From assembly GCA_963920665.1 (NCBI GenBank), contig OY987265.1:43281001-43345000 (forward strand): 64,000 nt of DNA. Direction: 5' to 3'. Source of the stretch: Straminergon stramineum (lineage: Eukaryota > Streptophyta > Bryopsida > Hypnales > Calliergonaceae). Shown here piece after piece: positions 1-11,216 of the stretch. The position numbers and the translations under genes were made by a program. The notes beneath the pieces were generated by a model. It ran no database searches. It was not told where the DNA came from and saw only the letters and a program-made list of their open reading frames with translations. Every line of letters starts with the position of its first letter. Position 1 is the stretch's first letter.

Positions 1-424
1 CACCCTAAACACTAATTTCTTCCAATCCACGCGGTCAAACCTTTTCAAAAAAATACAATATATTTCTGAACCACCCTATTACAAGATCCTACGGTTACAT
101 GTGGCAATAATTGAACTCATTTTTTTTTCCCTCCTTGCAATAGAAATGACAGTTTTGGAGCGGTTTTAGTGAAATCATAGTGAAGGAACTTTAGGGGTTA
201 AGAGATTTTGTGCTAATCATGACTTCTATCTATGATTTTGTATGACAATTCTAATCTAAACAAATTTTAATCATTTTTTTACTTATAATGTATTTTAGAG
301 ATTATTGAAAATGTTATCTAAAATTCTAATGATTATACATAAACAATACACTTTGATTGTTGATTGAAATTTAATTTTTAGTAATTAATAAAATATTTCA
401 TTTGTTTCAATCAATAACCATGTA

Positions 425-798
425 GGGGAGGCAATCCATTCTTGATCACCAACCCATTCTAGCAACATAAGGTGAAGTAATTTGGATCAGGAAGTGATTA
501 CAATGATTAATGCTGGCACAATTCCTAACGCAGTTGTGGCGGATTATGATTGGCTATAATATTCTCAATATTGCAACCAACTCTTGGTTGGAAATAAGAA
601 GGTATATATGACCAATATGGGTAGAGTAGAATCTTCAGCCAAAAAATTTATAGTAATTATGTTTTGAGAAATAAAAATCAAAAAAATTATGAATATCTTC
701 TGAACTCTATTTTTGCTCATGGGAAAATTTTCCACTATTGAAATCTCCCTTGCGAATATGTGTATATGCTTAAGTAGTTAGAAATGGGTTGCTTCCCC
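425..798 (+). mobile_element. TA-flanked MITE, copy 1
   Basis: A roughly 374-bp non-coding element with terminal inverted repeats: the left end reads GGGGAGGCAATCCATTCTTG, and the right end is its imperfect complement (AAATGGGTTGCTTCCCC). Both ends are bordered by TA, the target duplication used by Tc1/mariner-type (Stowaway-like) MITEs. Nearly the whole element recurs in reverse orientation at 4246-4643. No coding capacity is seen. The superfamily call is an inference from TA plus the TIRs. Confidence 0.65.
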
Positions 799-1123
799 TA
801 ATGCATACAAATTCTATAGAAAAATATTTCTTTTGAGTTGAACTTGGATTTGTACCATAATAGTACACTTGAACTCTTTAATCCTAGCCTTGAACACTGA
901 ACCATGTGGTCAAATTCTTTAATAATGAATTTAATTACTTTTAAAAAAAAATCATATTTTTGATTATATCTTTTGTGAAAATGTTGTTTAATCCTTAAAT
1001 GGTGAAGCCTTTCTAAGTGTGTTTTGACTATGAAAAAAGAGTATAGTTATAATATGGACTTATAGTTATCCCCAGCAAAGCAAATTGTTTTTTTTTTCAA
1101 AATCTAACCATTTCGATATTTAA

Positions 1124-2352
1124 TCCCTAAGTGCTCAAGCGACCATTTTTGGGTAGTTGCCTAACTTCAAGCATCATTTTCAGGTGGGTAAATTTTTTGT
1201 TCAATTTATCTATTCATTTCTTTTTGAAAAAGTGGGTTGTCTTTTAATATTTATATTCAAAGCTAAGATTGCTATAGTCAAACAAAAATTGTAAGAGAAA
1301 TAGCACAAAGTGTTTAGGATTTGCTTAGTGTTGAAAAACTTACTATTTGGGAAAAGTATTGGTGTTCTCATTACTAGATCTTAAGCATTTTTTCACAAAT
1401 CAATAGAAACTACAATTTTGACCAATCAAAAAAATTCAAATGCTAAAGAGAGAAATTGTATTTTTGGTGAATTTTTGAAGTTATACCTTCAAAATTCATT
1501 TGAAGAAAATCTAATAATAGTTTTATAAATTTGACCATATATAAACTTTCTACTTTTCATGCTTCATATTATCTTGTTGATGCAAACTTCAAAAAAGTTA
1601 TAGAACTTATATTTTATAACACATTTGTGTTTTGTCCAAATCCCTTGGGCTTTTAGGGTGAAAGTGCTTGCTTATTAGTATGCATACCAATTTTGAGTGC
1701 AAAATTGCATAGGAGTTGTGAGTTTATAAGAAGAAAAATGTTTTATTTTTATTTTTAGTATGTTGCCCCTCCTCACAATGTTTCAGAAATTTTCATATAA
1801 AAGTTTTTTGGAATTGGAAGTGACATGACAAACTACAAATAGTATTAGCACTGTAAAATGCACTTCCCAAAACCTCAAGTCAAATGAAGAGGTATCAAAC
1901 TCATTACACAATTTGCCTTACAATTGTTGAAATGCATTTTTTTTATAAGTAGAAATTACAAATAACTCCACATCAACACTTGCATGTTTACACTTTCAAT
2001 GATGAAAATAATGAAAACACTTTAATCTTTCTACTAGGACCATTTTCAAAGCAAATGGATAAGTATAATTTTTTAGATCTTAAATCTAGTAAAATTAAAA
2101 AACTTAGCTCAAAGCCTAGAAATGAAGTATAATTAGCAAGCTTTCCTCTTCCACAAATGGTACGTAAATGCTTGTGAAGACTCCTCAAAATCAAATATTT
2201 GCCTTTTTCAATGAAAAATAAAAGTTTTCAATAGTCAACCTCCAAAACTGCCCATAAAATTTCTTAAAATGGTCAAAAGAATTTAACTACCCATACCCAA
2301 ATGAGCCTAAAATTTCAGATCGCCCATATATGGTCAATTGGGCATTTAGGGG
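1124..2352. mobile_element. TTAA-flanked element (piggyBac-like ends), 1.2 kb
   Basis: TTAA lies at both outer borders (1120-1123 and 2353-2356). The two ends are inverted copies: about 23 of the first 30 bases match between TCCCTAAGTGCTCAAGCGAC on the left and the complement of the right end, CCCCTAAATGCCCAATTGAC. The interior is AT-rich with no convincing ORF. CCC...GGG termini with a TTAA target duplication are typical of piggyBac elements; membership in that superfamily is inferred. Related ends occur at 17576-17817, 24645-25246, 57767-58735 and elsewhere in the window. Confidence 0.55.
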
Positions 2353-2869
2353 TTAATACTTATCTAAAGTTATCAAATTGGTCATAATAGAAGGGTTAAA
2401 AAATATTTAAGCATCACTTTTTGTTGCTTTGAGGTTCCAAATGTGTTATTTCGTAGAGAGTCTAGTGATCAATTGTAGGAGCCTAGAGTGTGTTACTTTT
2501 GAAATTTTATAATATATTCCCTAATTTGAGCAACAAAAAATCCATATTCTCCTTGCAATATCTTTCACTACAATTTGTTAATTTTGTTCAACAATTTTAG
2601 TGAATTTTGACCACATGGAAGACATTGAAACACTTATGTGAAAAACTTATGATGATGCTTTAATAAACTTACATTGATGGTTTAAGGTCCTACTATACGT
2701 TGGAGTCAAATTCATTAGACCCCCATATGAAATCACTTCTTTTCCGGTTCATTTTCCTTTGGTTAACTTGATTTAGAATTCCTAGAATTTCATCTCATAG
2801 GATTCAAAATATTTCATGACCTTTAGTAGTTTTACAATTTTATCAATACTTAGGGCTTTATCATTACTG

Positions 2870-3297
2870 AGGATTGCTATTATGTGAGTATAGGAGTATG
2901 AGTCCATGAGCCTAGAATACTATGCACCTATGTTGTAGGTACATATACTATAGAAACCTTCTATGATTATAGGGTATATTTGTTACAAATATCCATATTA
3001 TAGGTATTTATGATACATACACCTTCTATAGTGTGGGGTATCTATATTATAGGTACCTATAATGTAGGTTCAATATTCACAAGGAGGGTTGCTATTATTT
3101 GAGTATAGTAGTGTGAGCCCATGAGCCTAAAATACCACACTTATGTAATAGGTGTATGTATCATAAACACCTATAATATGGGTATTTGTAATATATATAT
3201 TATAAATACCCATATTATAGGTGTTTATGATACATACACCTTCTATAGTGTGTTATCTATATTATGGGTCCTATATTGTATGCTAAATGCTCACATA
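2870..3297. repeat. Tandem duplication of a ~212-bp unit with internal hairpin
   Basis: Two similar units begin near 2870 and 3086; each starts with a GAGGRTTGCTATTAT motif and continues through GAGTATAG and CATGAGCCTA. The second unit contains a perfect inverted repeat: arms 3151-3187 and 3204-3240 (37 bp each, identical when reverse-complemented) around a 16-nt AT loop that is itself nearly palindromic. The first unit keeps a degraded version of the right arm. No coding content is seen. Confidence 0.75.
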
Positions 3298-3659
3298 CTA
3301 GCACCGTTGTATCATTACCTACAACTTTAACAATATTCATAGCTTTGATTTCATGGGGTTTTTTAGGATTAATATTTTTTCCACTATTGAATTATGCCAA
3401 ATTATAATTTTTGAAAATTTCATTAGATGCCATATTTATTGGCTTTGTCCTTTGGACTTAGACTATGACATTGACTCCTCATCGACTTTGGTTTGTGAAA
3501 GTCCTAATCCTGTCTACAACTGCATTGACACTACACAACACTCTCATTCCTACTATACAATGTGTTTGGAGATGAGTCACAATGTCAAGAAACAAAATCT
3601 GTGCACTTAACTCAATAAACTAGCATCTCTAAAAAAATGATCTTTTGGGAAGTATTACA

Positions 3660-3925
3660 AAAAATCTCACCTAGTCTATGCAATGTAAGATGTCTAAGCT
3701 ATGTAAATAAGTCTAACCTACTTAAGTCTACACTATGTAAGTCTATTGTGTAAGTTTAACATAGTCTAATCTACATAATAAGTCTAAGTCTATGCTATGT
3801 AAGTCTATTGTGTAAGTCTAAGCTATGTAAATCTAACCAAGTCTAATCTACACAAGTCTACGCTATATGAGTCTATTGTATAAGACTAATTTATGTAAAT
3901 CTAACCTATGGAAGTCTGACCTATT
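3660..3925. repeat. Degenerate AAGTCTA-rich tandem repeat
   Basis: A low-complexity array built from variants of AAGTCTA and CTATGTAA, with loosely spaced units. It appears to have grown by local duplication. No ORF or RNA structure stands out. Confidence 0.6.
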
Positions 3926-4049
3926 TCACAGGACTCCAACTCGTGACATAATATGTAAGCAAACTAAATTTTTTTGAATATTTCAAAAATTTCGAAAAAA
4001 ATAAAAAAAAATTCTTTTTTGAAGTTCAAAATAAAATAAAATAATATAA

Positions 4050-4235
4050 TAAAATTCAGAGGGGTCCGACTGTCTTGGACCCCCACCTCAGACACACACC
4101 CCACCAGTCGGACCCCGACCCTTCCAAACCTTCCTTCCGAACCCCTCCTACCCCCCTCCTTTCAACCTGAACACCCCCCCATCCCACCCGAAAGAACAAC
4201 CCCCCCCCCCCCCCCAACCAGTCGGACCCCCTTTA
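4050..4235. repeat. C-rich patch with inverted GGGTCCGACTG / CAGTCGGACCC motifs
   Basis: This strongly C-biased stretch lies inside otherwise AT-rich DNA. It contains GGGGTCCGACTG once and its complement CAGTCGGACCCC twice, followed by a homopolymer C run near 4200-4215. The run is a likely place for assembly or sequencing error. Nothing coding is seen. Confidence 0.55.
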
Positions 4236-4245
4236 CAATCAACTA

Positions 4246-4643
4246 GGGGAGGCAACCCATTTCTGACCACTTAAGTAGATACACGTATCTGCAAAGGAGG
4301 ATTCAATAGTGCAAAATTTTCCCATGTGCAGAAATAGAGTCCATAAGATTTCCATAATTTTTCAGATTTTTATTTCTCAAAACATAACTACCATGGATGT
4401 TTTAGCTAAAGATTCTATTCCACCCACATTGGTCATATATACCTTCCTATTTTTGACCAAGGGCTCGTTGCAAAATCCAACAAGGGGTGATTGCAATATT
4501 GAGAGTCTTGTAGCCAATCATAATGCACCACAATGATGTCGAAAACTATGCCAATATTAACCATTGTTAATCACCTCCTAATCAAAATTACTCCACCTTA
4601 TACTACCAGAATGGGGCGGTGATCAGGAATGGGTTGCCATTCC
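4246..4643 (-). mobile_element. TA-flanked MITE, copy 2 (inverted relative to copy 1)
   Basis: This reverse-orientation relative of 425-798 has ends GGGGAGGCAACCCATTTCTG and the complement of GGGTTGCCATTCC, again bordered by TA (4244-4245 and 4644-4645). The alignment runs across the whole element, including the block that reads CATGGGAAAATTTT in copy 1 and its complement here. The two copies bracket about 3.5 kb of other repeats. Confidence 0.65.
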
Positions 4644-4799
4644 TAATTGCAAAAAGTTTAAATCCTTGCCTCCTAACATGAGTTTAATTTCCCTACTATC
4701 AATATTATTATTTACCTAAGACAAAGCCTCATGGTCACACCGTTCTTGTTTATATTATGAATTAATTTTTGACGAATCTGACCCTAGCATAGCATACTA

Positions 4800-6728
4800 C
4801 CTTAGTGAATGGAAGTGGGTGTATCTGTCATCCAATGGCATGCGAAGCCACCTTCGCTAGAAACTCCCTTCGGCACCATTATTCTTCTTACCGGTATTAC
4901 CTGCGAAGTTTTCCATTGACGTCGCACTCCAAACCCTACTCTCCCATCGCCATAGCTTGCAATCGCCAAAGCCAATTGTGAGTATCTCCATCTTTTGCAC
5001 ATCTGTGTTAGGAGCTCCGCTACTCACCGCTGCGCTTCCCGTTCATTTAATGGTCTGAACTGCTGGTAAGGAACTGAATTGTTTTTTTCCTGAAGGTTTA
5101 TAATATGTTTGTTGCAAAATCTGGGAGAGATTTTTGATACTTGGTTGGGGTCGTAGGTTTTAAAAGTTGATCGTTTGATTGTCTCTTTTTTAACGAGAAT
5201 AATGAAAGGATTTAATGTGTTCATTTGATTCTTCTTAGAGCCTCAGACAGAACAAATGTTTCATATATTAGGTGGTCAGTTTGCTCCTGTTGCGAGAAAA
5301 TTTGTCGACGCTTTCGCAATTTTCTCTTTCTTCATGACAAGTCGGATTTAGGAGTCGGATTTTGTGTTTCGGTGGAGTGTTTGGACTCGATTCCAGTGTC
5401 TGCGAGCTTGGCTGACGACGGGAACGGAAATTTTGGATTTTGAGGAAACAATTCTGGGCTTTGATTATCTTTTTCCAGGGATTCAGTAGTACTTCTGCCT
5501 GTGTTTGTGGAAGTTTTGGTGATTGGAAAATCTCGTAGTTGCTAGCCGACAGAGGAGGAGATCGTCAGATTTTGATTGTGTCTTTGGCCTTACAGACACG
5601 TCGAAGGCCGACATGCTTTTGCAAATTAGTGCAGTCAATTAAGTCTACAGTATGCGCAATTCTCCTTTAATGAGGGTTGGCACCATTCAGTGTGTTCACT
5701 GGAAGGCTGAAGTGTTTTGAAATAGTTGATGAATATTCAGCGTAACCTTGTTGACCAATTCGTTATTGTTTTGGGTTCGTTCCTCCCTAAAGTTGTTCGT
5801 GCTATGGAATATACTCCTGGTAAGGCATGGGCTTGTAAAATTGGATAATCGGACTGACCAATGGTCGGAGGTTCTGTCCATTTGATGGACCTGACTCCGC
5901 AGATGGCCATTTGAGCAGGACCTGCGATTAGGGCTCGAGTTATATTGCGCTGGAAGGTTTCCGATTAACTTGTCTCCATCAAATAAGAGATTCTGTCACC
6001 ATTTCATGTAGGAGTTTGGATGGGAAATCTTACAGGAGTTCCTTTACATACTTAATTTGTGGACAGTTTCCCCTCTATTTTTTGTCGGTAGTAGACGTGC
6101 AGACTCCCCATGAAGTGTAGGTGTTTTTTATTGTAGCTACAAAAGAGAAAAAGATTAGTAGCAAGCTCCTCAAATCTGTAGCTGGTCTGTATTGGATCTT
6201 TTGAGGTATGACTTAGAAATTGGTTTTGAGTTTGGGCTTTGTTAACCATTGATATCTATAGCACGAGTGGAATTGAATTTTTCGCGTTAGTGGCCCCGTA
6301 ATGCCGACCAATTATGACAATTTTGCAGCGCCTTCCAATTTTGATAGCTGTTGACTTTGTGGAATAACTCCTTCTTTGACCCCTGTGCTTCCATTGCAAA
6401 TTTTATTTTAATATGTTGGTCTGTATCTCTTCCTCTATGATTTTGCTAGCGACTTTTAGCGGCTTTTTTGATGATTTCTTCGAATTTTTCTGTAGTGGAC
6501 GTTAGGCATCTTCGGTATTTTGACAATTCTATTTCCTTACTGTGAACTTTTTTTCGATGAACGGGTTTTGGTTTTGGCTTCGGAGCCCCAATATGTAAGA
6601 GTTCTGATCCCTGTGGTTTACTTCCAGCAGAGTTCGAAGGTGGATCCAAAGGACAAAGATAAATCTCATGGGGCTTGATTAAGCTTTTCTGAAGACAAAT
6701 TTATGTGATCCTAGGTCAAAGGACGAAA
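4800..6728 (+). promoter_or_regulatory. Upstream region and probable 5' leader of the CRD membrane-protein gene
   Basis: This stretch has noticeably higher GC than the repeats to its left and lies directly before the signal-peptide exon at 6729. No ORF in it is convincingly coding. It probably holds the promoter and an untranslated leader, possibly spliced. No specific promoter element could be assigned. Confidence 0.3.
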
Positions 6729-9071
6729 ATGGGGCTCCAGTACAAGATATGGGTGACTGTTACCTTGATGCTGTCCTGCAGTCTGTTAACTACTGCAAAA
6801 TTCAATCCTCGCGTGCCTCATGTACTTGATGCGGGTTAGCTTCCTACCTCCTTTGCCTATTTGAAGAGTGTTATTCGCATAAGTTGCTATTTCTGGAATC
6901 TCACTGTGGTCAACCAGGATCGTCTGGGCATTATTGATTTCTGTACTAGGAATATCTCAGTTAGCTTCATTTTGAAGTCAAGTTTTTTTTTACCTTCGTT
7001 TCAGAATTGTAACTGTAGTTCCTGTTTTTTCTTTTTCGATTTTCTTAGCTGCATTCAGCGTATTTCAGCATTTGTCATAACTGACTCTGGGGAAAGCATC
7101 TAAATTAAAAATTATTTATTTCAGATACATGCTTATGTTGGGGTGTAATTTTCTATTGTGCAGAATGGAAGAACATGAATGATATTGGAAAATTGCTGGC
7201 TCAGGCTGTTCATCTCCCTTTGCATTCACAGAAAATGCTATTGAAAGACATTGGAAGCGTTTACGCAAAGACGGGTGAAGGTCGCTGTAATCTCTTTGCG
7301 GGTTCAGCATCTTGCCAACCTATTCCCAAAGACTCTGATTATGCAAGAGTTTGTCATCACTCCAATGAGAATGTGGATTGCGCATTTAAAATGACAGCAC
7401 TGGAACACATCTCAAGGGATCCCGAAAAACACTTCAAAGAGAAACTCGTAGAAGAAGGTAATGTATGTATACAAATAGGCGTGGGAGTTCAGTAAAATGG
7501 CCGAGTTCCCGACTGATGTATGGGCAGTCAATGGAATTTGCTGTCCTACCATTTGATTTAAGACTATTCCTTTTGTTCTTTTCATAATGTTGGGGTAGTC
7601 TATAGGAACGTCAGTACCGTTTATCAACTATTCTTCTATTGTGATGTATTTCTGATGGTGTGAATGCATTTTTTGACCAGGATTTACTGAATGTCATGAT
7701 TGCTACAAGAATATGCACCATTTCTGGTGTGGCCAGGTAGTACCAGCATGTGGCACGTTTGACAAGGTCATTGATGAGATTCTGGTGAGTTTTCCTTCCT
7801 TTTTCTGTTTTTTCCCTCATCTGTTCCAGTAACAGTTCCTAAGCTATCACATGGCTACAGAATCGTGATTTTTTTAAACCTTTCTCTGATTTACAAGCAT
7901 GCATTCTTCCTTCTTTGTCTACTTTATTACAGTCTATTCTAATTGCATTTTCAATCACCTGCTTTGGGGGAAGGATTGCATTGAAGGAAGATCAGTTTGA
8001 GAAATTAGTCCTGTTGGTCTGTGACGTGGGTCTGTCTGCAGCCCATGTTGACATCTGTTGCCGAGAAGAAAGAGAAACCGTCGGTTGCACTTCAAGAGGC
8101 AGTGCCACGCATCTTGCAATCTGCAAGTTTAGGTCTTCCTTGCAAGCAGATGTGCGATGCTATAACAACTACTTGTGGGTGTGGCCAAGCTCCCACTTTT
8201 GGTGAAGTATGTCGAGGCTTTCTTATCTATCTTTTATCTGGATTTTAATACCCTAGATTATGGAGGTTGAACTTCTATGACATAGTTTGAGCGCATATGA
8301 AGTGAGATTAATTTACTGCAATTTAATGTTTCTTGATATAGCATCATCACTTTCACTGAGACCCGCACTTAAAAAGGGTGCACACCGTGGATGTGGTTTA
8401 GCATACTAAGATATCCTTGAATTTGCAGGTCATGGCGTCGATTCAAAGCGGCAATCATCGGGACATGTATAGTACAAACATGTCCTTGTCAACAGCCAAG
8501 GACATCTTTAAACATGTTTGGAATAGGCCTGTCTGCGAGCTGTTTTCAGGCAAAGACACCCCAGGATTCTCCGGAGAATGCCGTGTACCAGAATCTTTGA
8601 AACAATGCTCCTGGTGCGAAGGCAAAGCTGCACGACCTGAGTTTGTCCACGAGCAAATAGTTGCTCAAATGGCTCAAAGTATTTCCGGCCTGATGCAAGT
8701 AAGTTGCCTTTTGCTTGTCAAATACTCAAAAGGAACCTCTTCTTGCAAAAGAGTCAAAGAGCAGAACTGTGACCACTTATAAATGCAGCTGTGAGTTGAC
8801 GTTACTTTGCCTCTCGCAGGGTGGATTGGAAGAGATTTTGTTCGCTACAGGCGGTGAGAAGGAAGAGGGCGTTTCAGGCTGGAGCTGGACACATGGAGAC
8901 CATGGTCATAAGAAGAGTGGAGGTCACTCGGGCGTCTGGGCAGTTTTCATCATCTTCGTGTTCGTTGCCGCCGGTGCTTTTGTTGTAGCACTCAGGATTC
9001 AACGCAATCGGCACAATTCATCGCAGTATGTGGACCTCAACAGCATGGGCTACACACCACCGATTTTGTAA
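6729..9071 (+). CDS. Type I membrane protein with Frizzled-like cysteine-rich ectodomain
   Basis: Six exons (6729-6834, 7164-7457, 7681-7784, 8042-8206, 8429-8698, 8820-9071) join in frame at GT-AG sites to give 396 residues. Residues 1-23 form a signal peptide (charged start, hydrophobic core, TTA end). The ectodomain has 16 cysteines, one transmembrane helix spans about 352-371, and a short basic tail ends in YVDLNSMGYTPPIL. Cysteine spacing matches the Frizzled CRD core: C141-x8-C150-x6-C157 (FWCGQVVPAC), then P-C202-x3-C206-x6-C213, then WNRPVCELF around C259. The gap between the two blocks (44 residues) is longer than in Frizzled. One sequon lies at N240. The chosen ATG is the one that gives the signal peptide and splices in phase. 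Ligand and role are unknown. An AATAAA lies at 9260-9265. It is convergent with the CYP74 gene. Confidence 0.85.
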
Positions 9072-9259
9072 AAAATGATTTGACACTTGTTCCTTCAGTC
9101 TTGTTCCCTTTAGGTGTATGGACTTATTTTGTTTTCCGGGTCTTTGCAAGTAGGTTTTATCCAATTTTTCTGAAAGATAGCTTTGTTGTCGAATTTGTTG
9201 ACGGGATCAAGAGCAAGCACATGCACTGTTGCTCATGCCATCATACAAGTGTGCAAGTA

Positions 9260-9265
9260 AATAAA
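9260..9265 (+). terminator. Candidate polyadenylation signal of the CRD gene
   Basis: An AATAAA hexamer lies 189 bases after the stop codon, a plausible 3' UTR distance. Plant poly(A) signals are loose, so this is only suggestive. Confidence 0.35.
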
Positions 9266-9399
9266 ACGTATAAACGCCTTTTGACCATTGCAGTATCATC
9301 TATTTTTTCAGAACCATGTACGATTTTGGCACTTGTATGTTTTGCCAGCCGTCGAATGGAAGTCTGTAGACGTGACTGCACAAATCAATGTATGCCACA

Positions 9400-9442
9400 T
9401 ATTCTTAGTTCTTAGTTCTTAGTTCCTTGTTCTTAGTTCTTA
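9400..9442. repeat. Microsatellite of GTTCTTA heptamers
   Basis: About six head-to-tail copies of a 7-bp unit (TTCTTAG/TTCCTTG variants) lie just after the CRD gene. Confidence 0.8.
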
Positions 9443-9499
9443 CCTCTACTATTTTTTCGAACATTCTTATGTGAATGCTGAAATAGTTACACATGAAGG

Positions 9500-11216
9500 T
9501 CAGGTGGACCGTTACTTTTAGGAGATGTGCAGAGATCTTTGGGTAAGGTAGACACACCCAAAACTGCCACTTTTTCTATTGTGGACAGTTTCTATTATGA
9601 GACTGGTGAATTTTTATATTTTATCATTTGCAAGCGATAGGAGATTTCAATAATCAAAGAACTCATCGTTTGGATGCAAAAACTAATAAGGGTTGAAAGT
9701 TTTTTTGGTAGATATTCTAAAACCTTTTCTTCAAGAATAGGTATATATTAATTAAGGAGATGTGCACAATGTGAGCATCTTAAAAAGTGGTCCTTTAAGG
9801 CATGGTGCAATTTTGGAAGGGTCTACCTTCTAGGAGACAATTTGGATCAATAGATGCATCATTCATTTGTATAGTACCTTTTGTGAGGGTTTGATTTGGT
9901 AAAGGTGTATCAAAATAAATTTCTAGGCCCATATCACCTCACACCAATCAAGATGACATGTGGCATTTCTTACAAAAATGAAATAATTTATGCCAAATTT
10001 GACCCTCAAGTATAATATTCTTGAAAGTCTCTTGTTAGCCACTTTTTGACTCTAGCATTCTTCTATGATTAATTAAAAGCAAACTTCTCCATGGGATTTA
10101 AGGCATGGGGGATCAAAAATAACTTTCTTTACTTTACTAGTCCACATAGATGGGGCAATATTTATAAACACTATAGTTGAGCAAGGTATGACTTGTTGGT
10201 CTCAATTTGTATTAGGTTAGGAGTCTAGCAATTGCAAAGTATTATGTTCATAGCCATAACTATGGGGAATGTTTCACTTGCTTAATGATTTCATGTTGTA
10301 TTAGTAGCAACTTTTGCATCATTTACCTCAACAAACATGAAAAGAATAGATTGAATAGGGATGTTGCATGAAACTTTTTGAAATTGATTGCTTTTCATCA
10401 TGCTATGCAATCCTAACTTCATCAAATTCCTACCTAAATCCAATACCTACAAAAACTTGTTAAACAATACAACCCATGTTCATGCAAGCCTTGGGTTGAT
10501 ATTGGTAGTACCTATTTTTAGCACTTTGAAAATTCATAATTAGTTTACACAATGTTCATGAAATGCATTTACTAAGAATCTAGAATCCCCTTTTGACTAC
10601 CAACAAAACTCAACAAAAATTTAAACATATCTAATAATACAAACCAAGCTCAAATACTTAGTTCTAAGCAATTTAAGGTGGTGCTAGCTTAGAATTACAA
10701 TGAATTCTATACCCTCACCGATACACATGAGGTTCCACACCAATCCACAAACCCCATCACAAGCATAGTCCTCAAACACCAACATGCACAATACAAATTA
10801 ATTATATGTAAATTTACATTAATTACAAATTAATTATATGTAAAATTACATTAATTACAAATTAATAACATTGATTACACTCCAATATAGAATAACTTAA
10901 GAATGTTACATATGCAGAGTTCTGAATTGTCTGTTTTCATCATATGTAACTTACATCGCTATGCAATCTGATCCTAGAGGAAAAATGTTGGACAATGCGT
11001 CAATATCCTTGTTCTACCCTTTTGAATCCGGCACACAACAAGATCAACCACCACATCAAAAACTCTTACAATCGACCATATACACTCACAAGATTGAGGT
11101 TCTACACAAAATAACCCGCAAGCACACAATCGTTCCTGTGACGGATCCGTGGAAAATTGATTACACTTGCTGGTTTGAAAGCAAGAGGAGATGAGCTTTT
11201 CAATTCCTCCCTCCCA
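9500..11216. repeat. Gene-free AT-rich stretch between the CRD and CYP74 genes
   Basis: No coding exon is recognisable. A segment at about 9541-9700 resembles 17822-17990 (shared blocks around ATTTTTATATTTT, a GCAAG-type block, TTTCAA and TTTGGAT), so it is a dispersed repeat. At 10792-10870 there are about two and a half tandem copies of a roughly 36-bp unit based on ACAAATTAATTATATGTAAA. The last 200 bp or so are probably the 3' UTR of the convergent CYP74 gene. Confidence 0.5.

Noticed and set aside
6446..6649. Minus-strand 67-codon frame rich in Lys/Pro (PKPKPKPVHRKK)
   Set aside because: It lies in the probable leader of the plus-strand CRD gene, has no partner exon or family resemblance, and its composition could arise by chance from the complementary strand.
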